Shown here one piece after another: positions 43,810-55,275 of a stretch of DNA of 64,000 nt. The first letter of the stretch is position 1, and each line of letters opens with the position of its first letter. The position numbers and the translations under genes are program-made. Source of the stretch: Tricholoma matsutake (Eukaryota > Basidiomycota > Agaricomycetes > Agaricales > Tricholomataceae); assembly GCA_026075535.2 (NCBI GenBank), contig AP026539.1, forward strand, positions 5,890,001-5,954,000, in the 5' to 3' direction. The notes beneath the pieces are model-generated. The model saw only the letters and a list, made by a program, of their open reading frames with translations. It ran no database searches and was not told where the DNA came from.

Positions 43810-45690
43810 ACTGGCAAGGTGTATAGCTCATACCATGTCAGTTTTGTCGAAAGCCATAACGGCCATGTACCATTGCCTGCACCACACAATGCACTGGGTC
43901 AAACAGAAGAGACTCCCCCATCGACTTTCATCCCTGTTGAGATCCATGATGATGACATCACCATACCCAACACAGGACCTGTTGATGACTTACCCATAGA
44001 TGAGCCTGTTGCAACAGACACTCCTGAGCCAGGTATAAGGGCAACCTAAGCCTCTAGCAAAGGGAAATCCGAAGTTAAAATTATACTACATAATACAGGC
44101 ATTGGGGGCGCACCTAGCAAAGGGAAATCCGAAGAGAAAACTCTAAGGATCCCCTTGCTGATGCCCAGTATATGTGAAGATGACAAAAATCAAATATAAC
44201 CTAAAAATAGAAAAAGGCGGAGATAGGCGGATCAAGGCCGCCGAATGACATCATACCAAGGGGTATGTGTCGGAAGGGGTACTCCGCCTCTAAATATAAA
44301 AGTGTCAACATATACAAACATGATAGCAAGGGAAAATTAGTAATAAAATCCGGAAAAATCATAGAAAATGAAGAATAGAAGGAAATGAGGTGGGGAAAAA
44401 TATGGGACAAACATAAAAAATAGGAAAAACACACAGGGCACCCCCTTAGTCCCCTTACACCAGGAGCCTCAGAACCACACAGATCCACCAGAGTGCCAAT
44501 TCCTACTGATAAACATCCAAACAGAGGCCCAGCCACTACTAGACTAGGTCGAGCTATCCATGATTCACAAGAATCTGCAGAGCATATAAAGGAGCAATGT
44601 ATGGAATGGAAGTGAATCTTGGAAGGGCTCTGTGACGTCATCATGCCTACACCTGTCAATCATGATCGAGCCGATCAGCAATTGATCGAAGACCCTATAC
44701 TTGGCGATCAGGCACATCAATTACACACATTGATTTTGGAGATGTCTGATATAGATCCTGGATCACTACAATTCAAAGATGACCCACATACCTGGGAGAA
44801 AGCCCAGGACTCGGCAGACTCTGAGCATTGGGAGGAAGGCTACCACCAGGAACTCAAGTCCTTAAAAGACATGCAAGTCTACAAATTAGTTCCAAGAGCC
44901 AACATACCACAGGGGTGCCACATACATAAGGGTCACCCAGTCTTCCACATCAAACAAAATGAGGATGGCACTCCAGTGCATTGGAAGGTACACCTTATTT
45001 TCAAAGGGTTTGAACAGATTTATGGCAAAGATTACACAAAAACTACCTCACCTACTGCACACATGGAATCTTGGCAGATTCTCCTGCACATTGCCGCCTC
45101 GCTTGGCTGGGACGTGCAACAAATTGATGTCAAAACCACATTTCTCTATGGACTCTTACTGGCTGATGAGGTTCAGTATATGGAACAACTGACTGGTTTT
45201 GTAGAAGTTGGGAAAGAAGATTGGATATGGGAGTTACAGCAAGGACTTTACGGTATGAAACAGAGTGGATGCATCTGGAATCAAACATTGAATGCACAGA
45301 TGATTTCTTGGGGTTTTATGAGACTCTCATGTGAATCATGCATCTACTATCATAAGGCTAACACTGGAACTATTGTAGTGGTGGTCCATGTTGATGACTA
45401 CCTGTCCATTGCTAGTCAGAAAGAAGAGAATGAATGGTTCAAAGACCAAATGCAAAAAATCTGGACAATTTCAGATCTGGGAACAGCACGGTTCGTCATT
45501 GGTATTGCAATCACTTGGGACAGGATACATCAAACTGTTGCTCTATTGCAAACAGCATTAATTGACAAAATTGTGTCCCAATTTGGTCAATCTGATGCAC
45601 ACCCCCTATCTGCACCAATGGAACTGGGACAGAAACTTTGCCGCATTGACTGTGCCACACTCCCTGTTGATGAACAAACCAAACTATCAA
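43810..45690 (+). pseudogene. copia C-terminal integrase and RT, fragment
   Basis: Resumes in the integrase tail (TGKVYSSYHVSFVESHNGHV), then the linker, then a long open RT region from 44619: IPQGCHIHKGHPVFHI, QQIDVKTTFLYG, LYGMKQSGCIWNQTLN and VHVDDYLSIAS with the catalytic Asp pair. It stops at DEQTKLSN, where LTR sequence replaces the expected PYRSLVGC region, so RNase H is missing. A solo LTR (44034-44459) interrupts the linker. Confidence 0.85.
44034..44459 (-). repeat. Solo LTR (TGTAAG family) with perfect target duplication
   Basis: A 426-bp block in minus orientation: TATAAGGGC at the left, CCCTTACA at the right, flanked by CCAGG (44029-44033 and 44460-44464). It retains most CpGs and both copies of the internal TAGCAAAGGGAAATCCGAAG direct repeat. 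This is likely the least decayed of the three copies. Confidence 0.92.
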
Positions 45691-45959
45691 ACTTCACTGC
45701 AATATTGCTCAAAACTGGTTCGGAACCCATCGACGATGTTCCAAGTGTATATCCTGAGCTGTATGAAGGTCGGGGGAATTGTATTATGGTGGCCAAAGGC
45801 ATACAAAGAATTTCGAAGCATTCTTGTGACTTTGTAGAGGTTAGTAGAGGTTTGTAGAGCTTTGGAGGGGTTCATATGGGTTCAGAGAGCTTCGACAACA
45901 ATCATAGACGTGTTTTCCGAGCTTGAACGACAAGGTGGACCTATCACTGGATGATTTTC

Positions 45960-47681
45960 CACATCCAATGGTCTCACTGTGTAACCAATATGATGCACTC
46001 TGCAACAGCCCAGCAGCAAACTTGCCAGTATTTACATCACCATCCTCCTAACAACATCAGTCCTTCACAATGCATCCCCGCAGGCTATATGGAGGAAGTC
46101 AGAGATGAGGATCCACCACATTACAAGGCTTCCTATGAGTGGATTGGGGAGGAGAGTTTCTAGCTAGATGATGATGAGCCTGAATTTGAATTGGATAAGG
46201 GAAGATCATGATACTTACATTCCTTTTCAAGACATTGAAGACCCAGAAGGAAAAGATCTAGGCCAAGGAGATAATGGGAATGTGGAGGAAGCTGCATTCA
46301 ATGCTTGCACAGAAACCTTTGTGTTTCCACCATCTTAGGCTGAGGCAGAGGCTGCTTTTGCTGATCTAAAAAATATCCTGAAGCTGCCACATAACAATGG
46401 GAAAGGGTATAAAAGCTGCAGTCTCAACAAAGTTACACAGAGTCATCTTGAGGGTGTCAAGATGTTTATTGGGACATACATTCAGATGGAAAAGAAGAAC
46501 CCCAGAAATGCAGAAACTAGACAAAGGCTTATGAACTCAGTGTTTATGTCATGGGGAATCCTGATACTATGCCAAAAAGCTTCAGGAATGGGCATGTGGC
46601 TTCAAGGAAAACCACAAGGAAATTCCAGAGAACCAATATGGATGAGGAAACAAATTGGCTATTGATGATGAAGACCTAGCACAAGAAATCCACTTGAACC
46701 TTCAAAGCATTGGTAAATATATCAAAGCTGAAAATATTGTGGCACACCAGAGATACTCAAGCACCTGAAATGCACAAAATTGATCACACTCATAACAGCT
46801 CAATGATGGCTAGCCAAGATGGGTTTCCAGTGGAAGCACAACCATAAGGGCCAGTATGTTGATGGACACAAACACCAATATGTCATAGATTACTGTCAAA
46901 AGGTCTTTCTTCCAGGAATGGCAGAATATATGAATCAGATATGGACCTCGACAACAGAACACAGCTGGGATCTGCTGCCATCAGTCACCCATGCAATGGT
47001 TGTGTGGTTTCATGATGAATCAGCATTATATGCACATGATTGTTGCTAGTCTGCATGGTATCACAACAGTATGATGCTAGTTCCCTATGCTAAAAGGGAG
47101 GGTATGTCAATCATGGTTGCTGATTTTGTGTCAGCCAATTATGGATGGCATAGATCACCCAATGGAAATGAATCACCACGCATCATCTTCTAGGCTGGGA
47201 AAGCATGCAAGGGATGCCTTACAAATAAAGACATTGTTGCACAGGCTGAACATACCATGGAGATTCTTGCAAAATATTACCTGGATGAGGATCACATCTT
47301 GGTCTATGATTGTGCCAGCACTCACCTGAAATGCTCAGATGAATCTCTTTCTGCAAGTAAGATGCCAAAGAATACCTCAAAACCAGACCAGAACTTTGGG
47401 GTGATTGTCAACCTTGTCAGCAAGGATGGAAAACTTATCTATGGCCTGATGGAAAAATCTTGAAGCAAAAGATCCAGATGTGGAATGGGTGGTTTAGGGA
47501 CAGCACTGAGCAAGAGTTCTACTAACCAGATGGTCACCCCAAGGCTGGTCTCTTTAGGGGGTTGGTGCAGATCCTTACAGAACATGGGTATGACATGTCG
47601 AACAAAAAAAAGCCCTAGTGCAGGAAAAAATTTGCTGCTTGCCTGGAGAGTAAAAAAGATTGCTGCTGCTGATGTCTCCTG
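45960..47681 (+). pseudogene. DDE transposase gene, N-terminal part
   Basis: Large fungal DDE-superfamily transposase, decayed. Acidic N-terminal part: EVRDEDPPHYKASYEWIGEE, then LDDDEPEFELDKGR. Further on are YVDGHKHQYVIDYCQKVFLP (about 46855), VWFHDESALYAHD (first catalytic Asp-Glu box, about 47007), GMSIMVADFVSANYGW, and ILVYDCASTHLKCSDESLSA (second Asp, about 47300). Frame changes and stops occur at about 46664, 47047 and 47461. The gene is cut at 47681 by a hAT-like element and continues at 50827. I recognise the family from mushroom genomes as a DDE endonuclease related to Tc1/mariner-type proteins; the superfamily is not certain. Confidence 0.75.
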
Positions 47682-48228
47682 TAGTGTATCAAGGTTCAGT
47701 CCATAAGACTGAAGACTGAACAGGACTGAACTGTGGTCCATGCATTGGTCTGGTCTATTTTGCTAACAAAGTGTGTAACTGAAACTGCAGTTTGGTTAAT
47801 GGTTAACTTACTTTGAAAACATTTGAAAACCATTGTAAAACTGGTTGTAACTCATTGTAACTGGTCTTTTTGCACTTAGGTTATATATACTATAGAATAA
47901 TAAACTAATGTACATATTATGTATAATAAACTAACTATGAGGGGGAGGCCAGGGGTTTATATATGTAGTAGTAGTTGTACTTGTTTGTTCATGGTAAATG
48001 AACATGTTATGCGTTGTTTGCATCACACAAAGTTGACGTGTTTGGTTACAACGACCCACATTCCCTCTGTCCACACTCACCACCAACGACACACACACGA
48101 GGGGCCCAAGGTCCCTCAACACAATGTAAACTAAGTATTTTTATTGTTGTTTTCAATCTTGTTCAAGTACTAACTGGTTTTTTCTGTTGTTTTTAGGTTA
48201 TCTACTACTTTTTACAATGACACACGAT

Positions 48229-49868
48229 TAGTGTTTAAAGGTCCAGTCCGGTCCAGTTTTTGACTTCCAAATGGGGCAACCAGCAACTGCAACCAGTCTA
48301 GGACCGACCCAGATATCGGAGGACCGCAACCAGACCCTTTAGGACCAGTCCTAATCGGTCCATGGACCGAAAAAAGACTGGTTCGGACTGGTCTTTTGTC
48401 ATAAAGTTTATTGTGCCAAATAACCCATATATATCTCAACAAATATAACCATTACCTCTTATATTTTCTATTCATGGATAGAGATTGTAATGCTCCATAG
48501 ACCAATCCAACATTTAAGCAATTCCGTCAAGATTTGACAGAGATATGGCCAAAACTAAAAGAACATGCATTCAAGTTGCAGTTTGTAGTTTGTAATTTGT
48601 AGTTTGTAGTTGCACTCATTTGGGCTGTTATATGAATAAAATCCCATGGTACAGATGATTAGGTGTGCTGTTGTGACTTTTATGATGTCATATAGCTGTA
48701 CAAAAAATTATAGCTCAGGTAATAAGCAATGCAATCAAAGTTGTTCTGATACAACTAGTGTTTAAAGGTCCAGTCCGGTCTGGTTTTTGACTTCCAAATA
48801 GGGCAACCGGCAACTGCAACCGGTCTAGGACCAACCCAGATATTGGAGGACTGCAACTGGACCCTTTAGGACCAGTGCTAATTGGTCCATGGACTGAAAA
48901 AAGACTGGTTTGGACTGGTCTTTTGTTGTAAAGTTTATTGTGCCAAATAACCCATATGTATCTCAAATATGACCATTACCTCAAATACATTATATTCATA
49001 GATAGAGATTGTAATACTCCGTAGACTGATCCAACATTTAAGCAATTCCGTCAAGATTTGACTGAGATATGGCCAAAACCAAAAGGACATGCATTCAAGT
49101 TGCAGTTTTTAGTTTGTAATTTGTAGTTTGTAGTTGCACTCATTTGGGCTGTTATATGAATAAAATCACATGGTAAAGATAATTAGGTGTGTTGTTGTTA
49201 CTTTTATGATGTCATATAGCTCTACAAAAAAATTATAGCTCAGGTAATAAGCAACACAATCAAAGTTGTTCTGATACAACAAAATACTCCTACAAAAATG
49301 TTTTTGGTCATATCTCAACCAATTCTTGACCATTTTTGATAATCCAGGGACTGAAAATAAAGTAAATATGTGTGGGAGTAGGGTCCAACATACATTGAGA
49401 CAAAATACCAGTTGAAACCAGTTTAAACCAGTTTTTCATCGGTCCTACTATATTTTTCAAAACAAAAGACCAGCAACTGGACTGAAAAAGACTGGTCCAT
49501 AAATAGACCACTGGCTTGGTCCTAATAGGTCCAGTTCAGTTTCAGTCCTTTTTTTGGTCCTACAGACTGGACCTTTAAACACTAGATACAACAAAATACT
49601 CATACAAGAATGTTTTGGGTCATATCTCAACCAATTCTTGACCGTTTTTGATAATCCAGGGACCGAAAATAAAGTAAATATGTGTGGGAGTAAGGTCCAA
49701 CATATGTTGAGACAAAAGACCAGTTTAAACCAGTTTTTCATCGGTCCTACTATATTTTTCAAAATGAAAGACCAGTCCATAAATAGACCACTGGTCTGGT
49801 CCTAATTGGTCCAGTTAAGTTCAGTTTCAGTCTTTTTTTGGTCCTACAGACTGGACCTTTAAACACTA
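48229..49868. mobile_element. hAT-like MITE (GGTCC family), second nesting level
   Basis: TAGTGTTTAAAGGTCCAG at the left and GACCTTTAAACACTA at the right, flanked by CACACGAT (48221-48228) and CACATGAT (49869-49876), an 8-bp duplication differing by one C/T at a CpG. Without the copy nested in it, it is about 0.8 kb. Confidence 0.85.
48756..49584. mobile_element. hAT-like MITE (GGTCC family), third nesting level
   Basis: An 829-bp copy with TAGTGTTTAAAGGTCCAG and GACCTTTAAACACTA ends and perfect duplications GATACAAC (48748-48755 and 49585-49592). It is inserted into another copy of its own family and is therefore the youngest of the three here. Confidence 0.92.
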
Positions 49869-49869
49869 C

Positions 49870-50640
49870 ACATGATGCATGCCCAACTCTTCCTCCCCAT
49901 CCACATGGGATGTGAGGGCCTCATTTGGGGAGAAATGGAGACTATGAGGGTGACAAGAAGGGAGAACGAGGGGACAAGGGCAAGGCGGGGGCCCAAATAA
50001 TGCATTGTTTGGCCCCCTGGTACATTTTCTTCTTCTTTGCTTTGTTTTATCCACTAATGATATGTTTTATTTCTTTAGTTGCCACACCTTGCCTGCTAAT
50101 GACACCCACCACCATGACCCACTGCTCATGGGGTGGTGGATCCTTTACCTCACCACCTACAGGAGGACACCACATCACCACCACCACCCCTCGCTCACAA
50201 ACATGAGATGGGTGGGTGGGTGGTTCTATGTTTCACTCAGACACCCACCAATTGACAACCACCCACGCCTGCAAGCAACTGTTCACAGGGTGGATCCCTA
50301 CCCTGGCCCCAGCCCTGGTGCTGTCCAGTGATGACCACCGTCAATGCCATGTCACACAGCACCACCACCCCACCTGTGAGCCACTGCTCATAGGGAGGTA
50401 TGGAGGGATGACAAATGAGGGGGAACAACAAACAGCAGGGAATGATGAATGATGGGGAATGATGAATGAACAAATGGCAGCACCCTTGCTACAAACATGA
50501 GACCATTGGTGGGGCTATTTGTTTTCTTTTTCTTTTTCTTTTTCAAATTTTCATTCTGCATGTAGTTACACTGCACCGCTGCGAGCAACTGCTCGCAGGG
50601 TGTATTTATTTATTTTGTATACATAATTAAATTAATTAGT
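49870..50640 (-). repeat. Hairpin cassettes inside the hAT-like element
   Basis: AGCA/GCT-core hairpins near 50275 and 50373 and the perfect CTGCGAGCAACTGCTCGCAG at 50579-50598, which differs from its counterpart at 21903-21922 by paired changes in both arms. An intron-like unit is not clear here. Confidence 0.5.
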
Positions 50641-50818
50641 TGTGCCCAAAAAATGGGGGGAAAACCAGTTTTTTGGATTGTAACCAAACTGATAGAACTG
50701 GTTCTAATTGGTTCAGTTATGGTCCAACTGACTTGGGGTGCCAGTCTAGACCGGTTATGGTTATGGTTAAGCCTCTTAGAGGTCGAAAAACCAGACTGAA
50801 CCAAACCTTAAAACACTA

Positions 50819-51141
50819 GTCTCCTGTACAATGAGCCAGATTTTGTTGCAGAGGAGCCATTGCTAGGGACTTGCTGCAAAAACCATGGGTTCCAAGTTCT
50901 CTTTCTCCTGAATTTTATAGAGCAGTGTTGGGGGTATGCAAAACAATGCTATTGGCTGTTACCACCATCAGCAAAGGAGGAGGATCTGGAATGGAATGTG
51001 CTTGCTTCTTTGGCAGATGTTCCCCTTATCTCCATGCAACAATCCACTTCAATTGACCCATGGGTTGATACATGGCAGGTACAGGTGGGGACCGGCGGGT
51101 GTCAATTCCCGCACGGGTTTCATAGCACTCGAAGTATATAA
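50819..51141 (+). pseudogene. DDE transposase gene, C-terminal part
   Basis: After the right duplication GTCTCCTG the gene continues: FLLNFIEQCWGYAKQCYW holds the third catalytic residue (Glu), followed by EEDLEWNVLASLADVPL. This is the C-terminal end of the transposase begun at 45960. Frames change near 50920. It ends before 51110, where a GGCGGGTGTCAATTCCCGC-type sequence begins. Confidence 0.75.
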
Positions 51142-51179
51142 ATTATATAATCAATTCTAACAAAACTAATTATGTTACT

Positions 51180-51740
51180 GACTATTTAATTGTACTGAGA
51201 ACCACCCCACCTCGCATTTGCAAGTGAGAGGTGGGTGGCAGTCGAGACAGTAACATTAGTTAGTAAGAATAAAAAAGAAAAGACAGGAGAAGGAATAAAC
51301 TTATGGCCCAAGAGATGTCTCCATCTCTTGGGCCCTTTGTGTGCACACCTCCTGTGGTCGTTGTTGTCAGTCGTAGTTGCACCCCCTCCCATCATCGCCA
51401 TTAGCACCCACAATCCCCCATGCGAGCAGAGGCTCACAGTGACAGGGGCGGGTGCTGGGTGACTGTCATTGTTGTTGTTCTGGGTTGCTTCATACCACCC
51501 AGTCCACCCCATGAGCAGGGGCTCATGGCAGTGGTAGGGTGGTGGGGTTCATTGCTGTCATCATCTTTGTCATCCCACTGTCCTGCTATCATCATCATCA
51601 TCCGTCGTCGTTGTCCCTGGGTCATCCGTCATTGTCCTGGATTGCTTTGTACCACCCATCCACCACATGAGCAGGGGCTCGTGGCAGTGGTAGAGTGGTG
51701 GGGTTCATTGCCATTGTCAGCAATAACTAGAATTAGTTAC
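51180..51740 (-). repeat. Hairpin/intron cassette array
   Basis: Perfect 13-bp-arm hairpin GGCCCAAGAGATG-TCTC loop at 51305-51334. AGCA/GCT-core hairpins near 51423, 51512 (CATGAGC/GCTCATG) and 51668. On the minus strand the donor beside the long hairpin is ATAAGTTTATT, so the splice site is lost here, while CTAACTAATG remains downstream. A minus-strand ORF contains TAMSPCSWGGLGG. Confidence 0.5.
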
Positions 51741-52264
51741 AAGTTATGAGTCCTTAACAAATTTAAGACTTGTTCTTAGAACCTGGAACTGCCAATAAAT
51801 TCAGTGTGACCATTTTTCCATGTCTGTTTTCCCCATGGTCAGTAAGTTCTGAGCAACCATTACAAAAATTACTGACTTTACTAACTGTGGGACTCAAAAA
51901 TTAGCTGAGACATGGATTTTGAGTATAAAAGGAAATTTCTCATCCGGCTATCCAAATTACCGGAACCTATAGTAATTGACTTCAATACAATCCATTAGAA
52001 ACTGTTATTGATAGTTTCATTACAAACTATTATTGATCAGTTACAAACTTTGTATTGAAATTTTGAAATTTGATGATACTTTGGGGGTGCCCTAAAGTTA
52101 TCATGTGCACCAAATATCAACTTCTCTCCCCCTGTAGCCTGGCAAGCCGTCTTGTAGTATTAGTGAAGATAGTTGTTCACTATTATAAAGCCTGGTACTT
52201 GACATGCAGGTAAGATGGGCTTCCCCCAATTCTCACAGAAATTCAAACTCCACATGGATGCCGA
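51741..52264. other. Non-coding spacer
   Basis: No gene recognised. Short direct repeats of ACAAACTATTATTGATCAGT type occur near 52010-52045. Confidence 0.4.
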
Positions 52265-52339
52265 ATGATGCCGTCTCATTCCCATGTATATATGGATAAC
52301 ATATCAACTCAGAAATCATTCCATTCATGCCTGGAAGTG

Positions 52340-52545
52340 GAGAAGACAATCTTAACACCAAGAATGACAGGCAAATGGACATTGATGTACTTCCCACCAT
52401 TGAACCACAGACCACTGCACAGATACCATTTAAGAGCTACTACCCATTTCAACACTGAGGATGACAGGCAAATGGACATTGATGTTCTACTCACCATTGA
52501 ACCACAGACTGCTGCACAGATACCATTTAAGAGCTACTGCCAAAA
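52340..52545 (+). repeat. 96-bp tandem duplication
   Basis: ATGACAGGCAAATGGACATT occurs at about 52362 and again 96 bp later, each followed by ACCATTGAACCACAGAC and AGATACCATTTAAGAGCTAC. The period is a multiple of three and one frame reads DDRQMDIDVLLTIEPQT, so it may be a decayed coding repeat. Confidence 0.7.
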
Positions 52546-52559
52546 TCAACAGGAAATGT

Positions 52560-52884
52560 GTGAATATAGAGGTTAAGTGATTAAGGCTCACCATCTCTTC
52601 TTCGAGTCCCTTCGTTGGATAAAGGACAATTAGAACTGGGTTTTTGGGTATCCCTCTCTTCTTGCGAGATTCCAGCTTGCTCAGCTCTTTGAGAAGTAAT
52701 ATATAACCATAGAACATCCCTGTCTTTCCACCTCCAGTCCTCACAATGAGAAGAAATCCACAGCTTTACAAATGCCTTCCAGGATGTAATCGTGGATATC
52801 ATGGTTTAGAAATGGGTGGAGCAGCTGTCGAGCAAGTTTCTGTCCATCGGGATTGCTCAGACTAGGTTCCAGGGGATCTGACAT
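52560..52884 (-). pseudogene. Superfamily 2 helicase N-terminal fragment (RecQ-like)
   Basis: Reading leftward from an ATG at 52884: SNPDGQKLARQLLHPFLNHD, HDYILEGICKAVD, then after a one-base frameshift IVRTGGGKTGMFYGYILLLK (Walker A, TGGGKTG) and PKNPVLIVLYPTKGLEEEM (motif Ia). Similarity stops at about 52575, beside the 96-bp duplication. The DEAH box and later motifs are missing. Such helicases occur in many copies in mushroom genomes, often in subtelomeric or mobile contexts; which applies here is unknown. Confidence 0.62.
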
Positions 52885-53104
52885 ACATGGGATGCGCAGA
52901 AATGGCATGACAATCAGAATAAACACAGAAAACACGAGTATGTTCAGTCACATGCTGTTCGGTGAGTATCTGGCATTAGTGTGGAGTTTGAATTATCATG
53001 AGAATTGGGGGAAGCCCATCTTACCCGCACGTCGAGTACCAGGCTACTCCCCCCGAGAGATGTTGATATTTGGCACACGTGACTGCTTTAGGGTATGCTT
53101 TTTT

Positions 53105-54400
53105 TAGCACATCTACAATGAAAGTCTTGTATCTCACTCATTTCTTGTCCGATTGGGTTCATTTGACTACAGATGAGAAAGTACATCATTGGCCAGTCAT
53201 CGGGAGAGTATTTGGCATTGTTTGGTATTGTTGTCATGGCTAAATATAGTATCTCCTTCAGTTTTCATCCAATTTGCATTTGCAAATGAAAAGTATGCTT
53301 TTGGTCTATCATTGGGAAATATTTACAGGTATTTGGGATTGTTTGTTTATAGAACAAAAAGATCAAATTACTATATCAGAGCCAGTATTTACTCAATTGA
53401 GTTTATTTAACTTGTGGAAGGGTATGTAACTTGGACATTTTACCCTGTGCTGACAAAAGTTGTTTATATTTGTTTGTTAGATTATCAAAATACTGTATCT
53501 TGCTCAATTCTTGGCTGATTTCTTTTATTTAACTTGGAATGAGAAGATACATTATTGGCCAATCATTGGGAGGGTATTTGGCATTGTTTGGCATTGTTGT
53601 CATGGCTAAATATAGTATCTCCTTCAGTTTTAACTTGCAAGATGAAAAGTATACTGTTGGTCTATTATTAAAAGATACTTACAAGTATCTGGCATTATTT
53701 GTTCATATATCAAAAAATCAAAAAGATAATGTCAGAGCTGGTTTTAACTCAATTGAGTTTATTTAACTTGTAGAAGGGTGTAGCTTGGGCACTTTACACT
53801 GACAAAGGTTGTTTATCTTTAATTGTTAAATCATCAAAATACTGTATCTTGCCCATTTCTTGGCTAATTTGTTTTATTTAACTTGGAATAAGAAGATACA
53901 CTATTGGCCCATCATTGGCCAATCATCAGAAGAGTATTTGGTATTGTTTGACATTGTTGTCATGCCTAAATATAGTATCTCTTTTAGTTTTCATCCATTT
54001 TGGATGATTTAACTTGAAAATAAAAAGATACTGTTGGTCTATCCTTAAAGGATATTTACAGATGTTTCCTATTATTTGTTAATATATCAAGCAGATCAAA
54101 AAGACTATATCAGAGCCAGTTCTAATTCAATTGAGTTTACTTGTAGAAGGGTATGTAGCTTGGGCATTCTATACTATGTTGACAAATTTGTTTATCTTTA
54201 TTGTTAAGTTATCAAAATGCTGTATCTTGGTCAATTCTTGGCCAATTTGTTTTATTTAACTTGGAATAAGAAGATAAATTATTGGCCCATTCATTGAGAT
54301 CATATTTAGTATTGTTTGGCATTGTTTGTGGTATCTCAGTTAGTTCTTCTTTAATCCAACTGATTTAACCTGCAAATAAAATATATACTGTTTGTATGGA
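53105..54400 (+). repeat. Tandem repeat, about 363 bp per unit
   Basis: The marker ATTGGCC...ATCA occurs at 53188, 53554, 53914 and 54281, 360-367 bp apart. Each unit carries GTCATGGCTAAATATAGTAT, TCAATTGAGTTTA and GTTGTTTAT. Copies are diverged. A further partial unit lies at 55140-55275. Confidence 0.8.
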
Positions 54401-54689
54401 GTCTTAGTCACTGCTACTTTTGGACAGTGGCCAAATTGGGTTGGCCCTGGTCACAAAAATTCAAGTGGGTGGTCAGAATACCTGTGACCCTTTGCAACCA
54501 TATATTGAGCAATATAAGTATGATGCAATGATCAGTGGTGCTCAGAAAAAAGTAGGGAGAATGTAAAATTGAATATTTGAGTACATATTATCAATGCCTT
54601 GTCCTTTGAAACATTGGAAAGATGCTGCTGCATGAGCACATACTGGAAAGTCCAAGTGTGAGGATGAAGATACTGACAGTGATGAGAGT

Positions 54690-54955
54690 TCTTCTGGTGT
54701 GCTGTGAAGCGTTATCTTTGAGACAATTGTGATTACACCTTCAAGACTCTTCAGGAGAATATGCTGAAAGCACTGGCTGCTGTCAAGCTTTCCACAATTT
54801 GGAAATGGGACCATCACATGATCCGGTGGATGGAAGCATATCAGTCAGGTCTTGGTGCAAAAGCGGCTCAATTTCAGGTCAGGGAGTTCAATTCAAAGCA
54901 GTACAAATCACACAGGCGTGTTCCAGAGATGATAGCACATCAGTTTGATGCTTAG
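54690..54955 (+). pseudogene. Transposon-associated ORF fragment
   Basis: Open from about 54695: YTFKTLQENMLKALAAVKLS, WKWDHHMIRWMEAYQSGLGA and QFQVREFNSKQYKSHRRVPE to a stop at 54955. The arrangement (LxxLPLxTIRKW, RWMxAYxxGL, KxHRxxP) resembles the end of fungal DDE-transposon proteins as I recall them. It is embedded between tandem repeats. Confidence 0.4.
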
Positions 54956-55139
54956 TAGCAAGTTTTGTAGGGTGGTGGCCAAATTTGGTTGACCTAGATT
55001 TATATCTCCCACAGTTTTGAGTATCAGGACAATCACTTGAGCCAGTTTGTTCTACTACTCAAAAGGAACATTTTGCCTAAGTAGATAAGAATTCAGGTAA
55101 TTTTTATGTGTCCCATTTGGGCTGTACAAAAGTAGTGGT

Positions 55140-55275
55140 GACTTGATGTCCCGCTCCATACATTATCTGATTTAGGTGTGCTAACAAAGGTTGTTTATAT
55201 TTGTTATTAAATCATCAAAAATGCTGTATCTCACTCAATTCTTGTCCTATTTGTTTTATTTAACTTTGTAATGGC
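55140..55275 (+). repeat. Partial 363-bp unit cut by a hAT-like element
   Basis: GCTAACAAAGGTTGTTTATA and TTTGTTTTATTTAACTTTGTAA continue the tandem unit and stop exactly at the insertion point 55275/55276. Confidence 0.7.

Larger units (their letters stand above)
41620..45943. mobile_element. Mosaic of a TGATAGG-family LTR and a copia element
   Basis: Pieces of the long LTR (minus orientation) occur at 41620-41736, 43006-43809 and 45690-45943 and are colinear with 60227 down to 58951. A roughly 64-bp block at 41737-41800 matches the LTR in inverted orientation. Between them lie copia pieces 41801-43005 and 43810-45690, which are colinear with the copia element at 10198-15674. Each parent keeps its own order, but the two alternate. 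A simple insertion cannot give this arrangement. Confidence 0.7.
47682..50818. mobile_element. hAT-like element with nested insertions
   Basis: Starts TAGTGTATCAAGGTTCAGTC, ends ACCTTAAAACACTA, flanked by perfect 8-bp duplications GTCTCCTG (47674-47681 and 50819-50826). It is homologous at both ends to 21422-23160. It splits the DDE transposase gene. It contains the element 48229-49868 and a hairpin array (49870-50640). There is no transposase. Confidence 0.92.

Noticed and set aside
46459..47460. KDZ (Kyakuja-Dileera-Zisupton) transposase
   Set aside because: The HDESALYAHD and FIEQCWG boxes with this spacing fit the fungal DDE endonuclease family instead; no KDZ zinc motifs seen.
47682..50818. 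LTR retrotransposon
   Set aside because: Ends are TAGTG inverted repeats with an 8-bp duplication, not TG...CA with 4-6 bp; hAT-like fits better.
53105..54400. Centromere- or telomere-type satellite
   Set aside because: Only four diverged units, no telomeric motif, and flanked by ordinary transposon debris.
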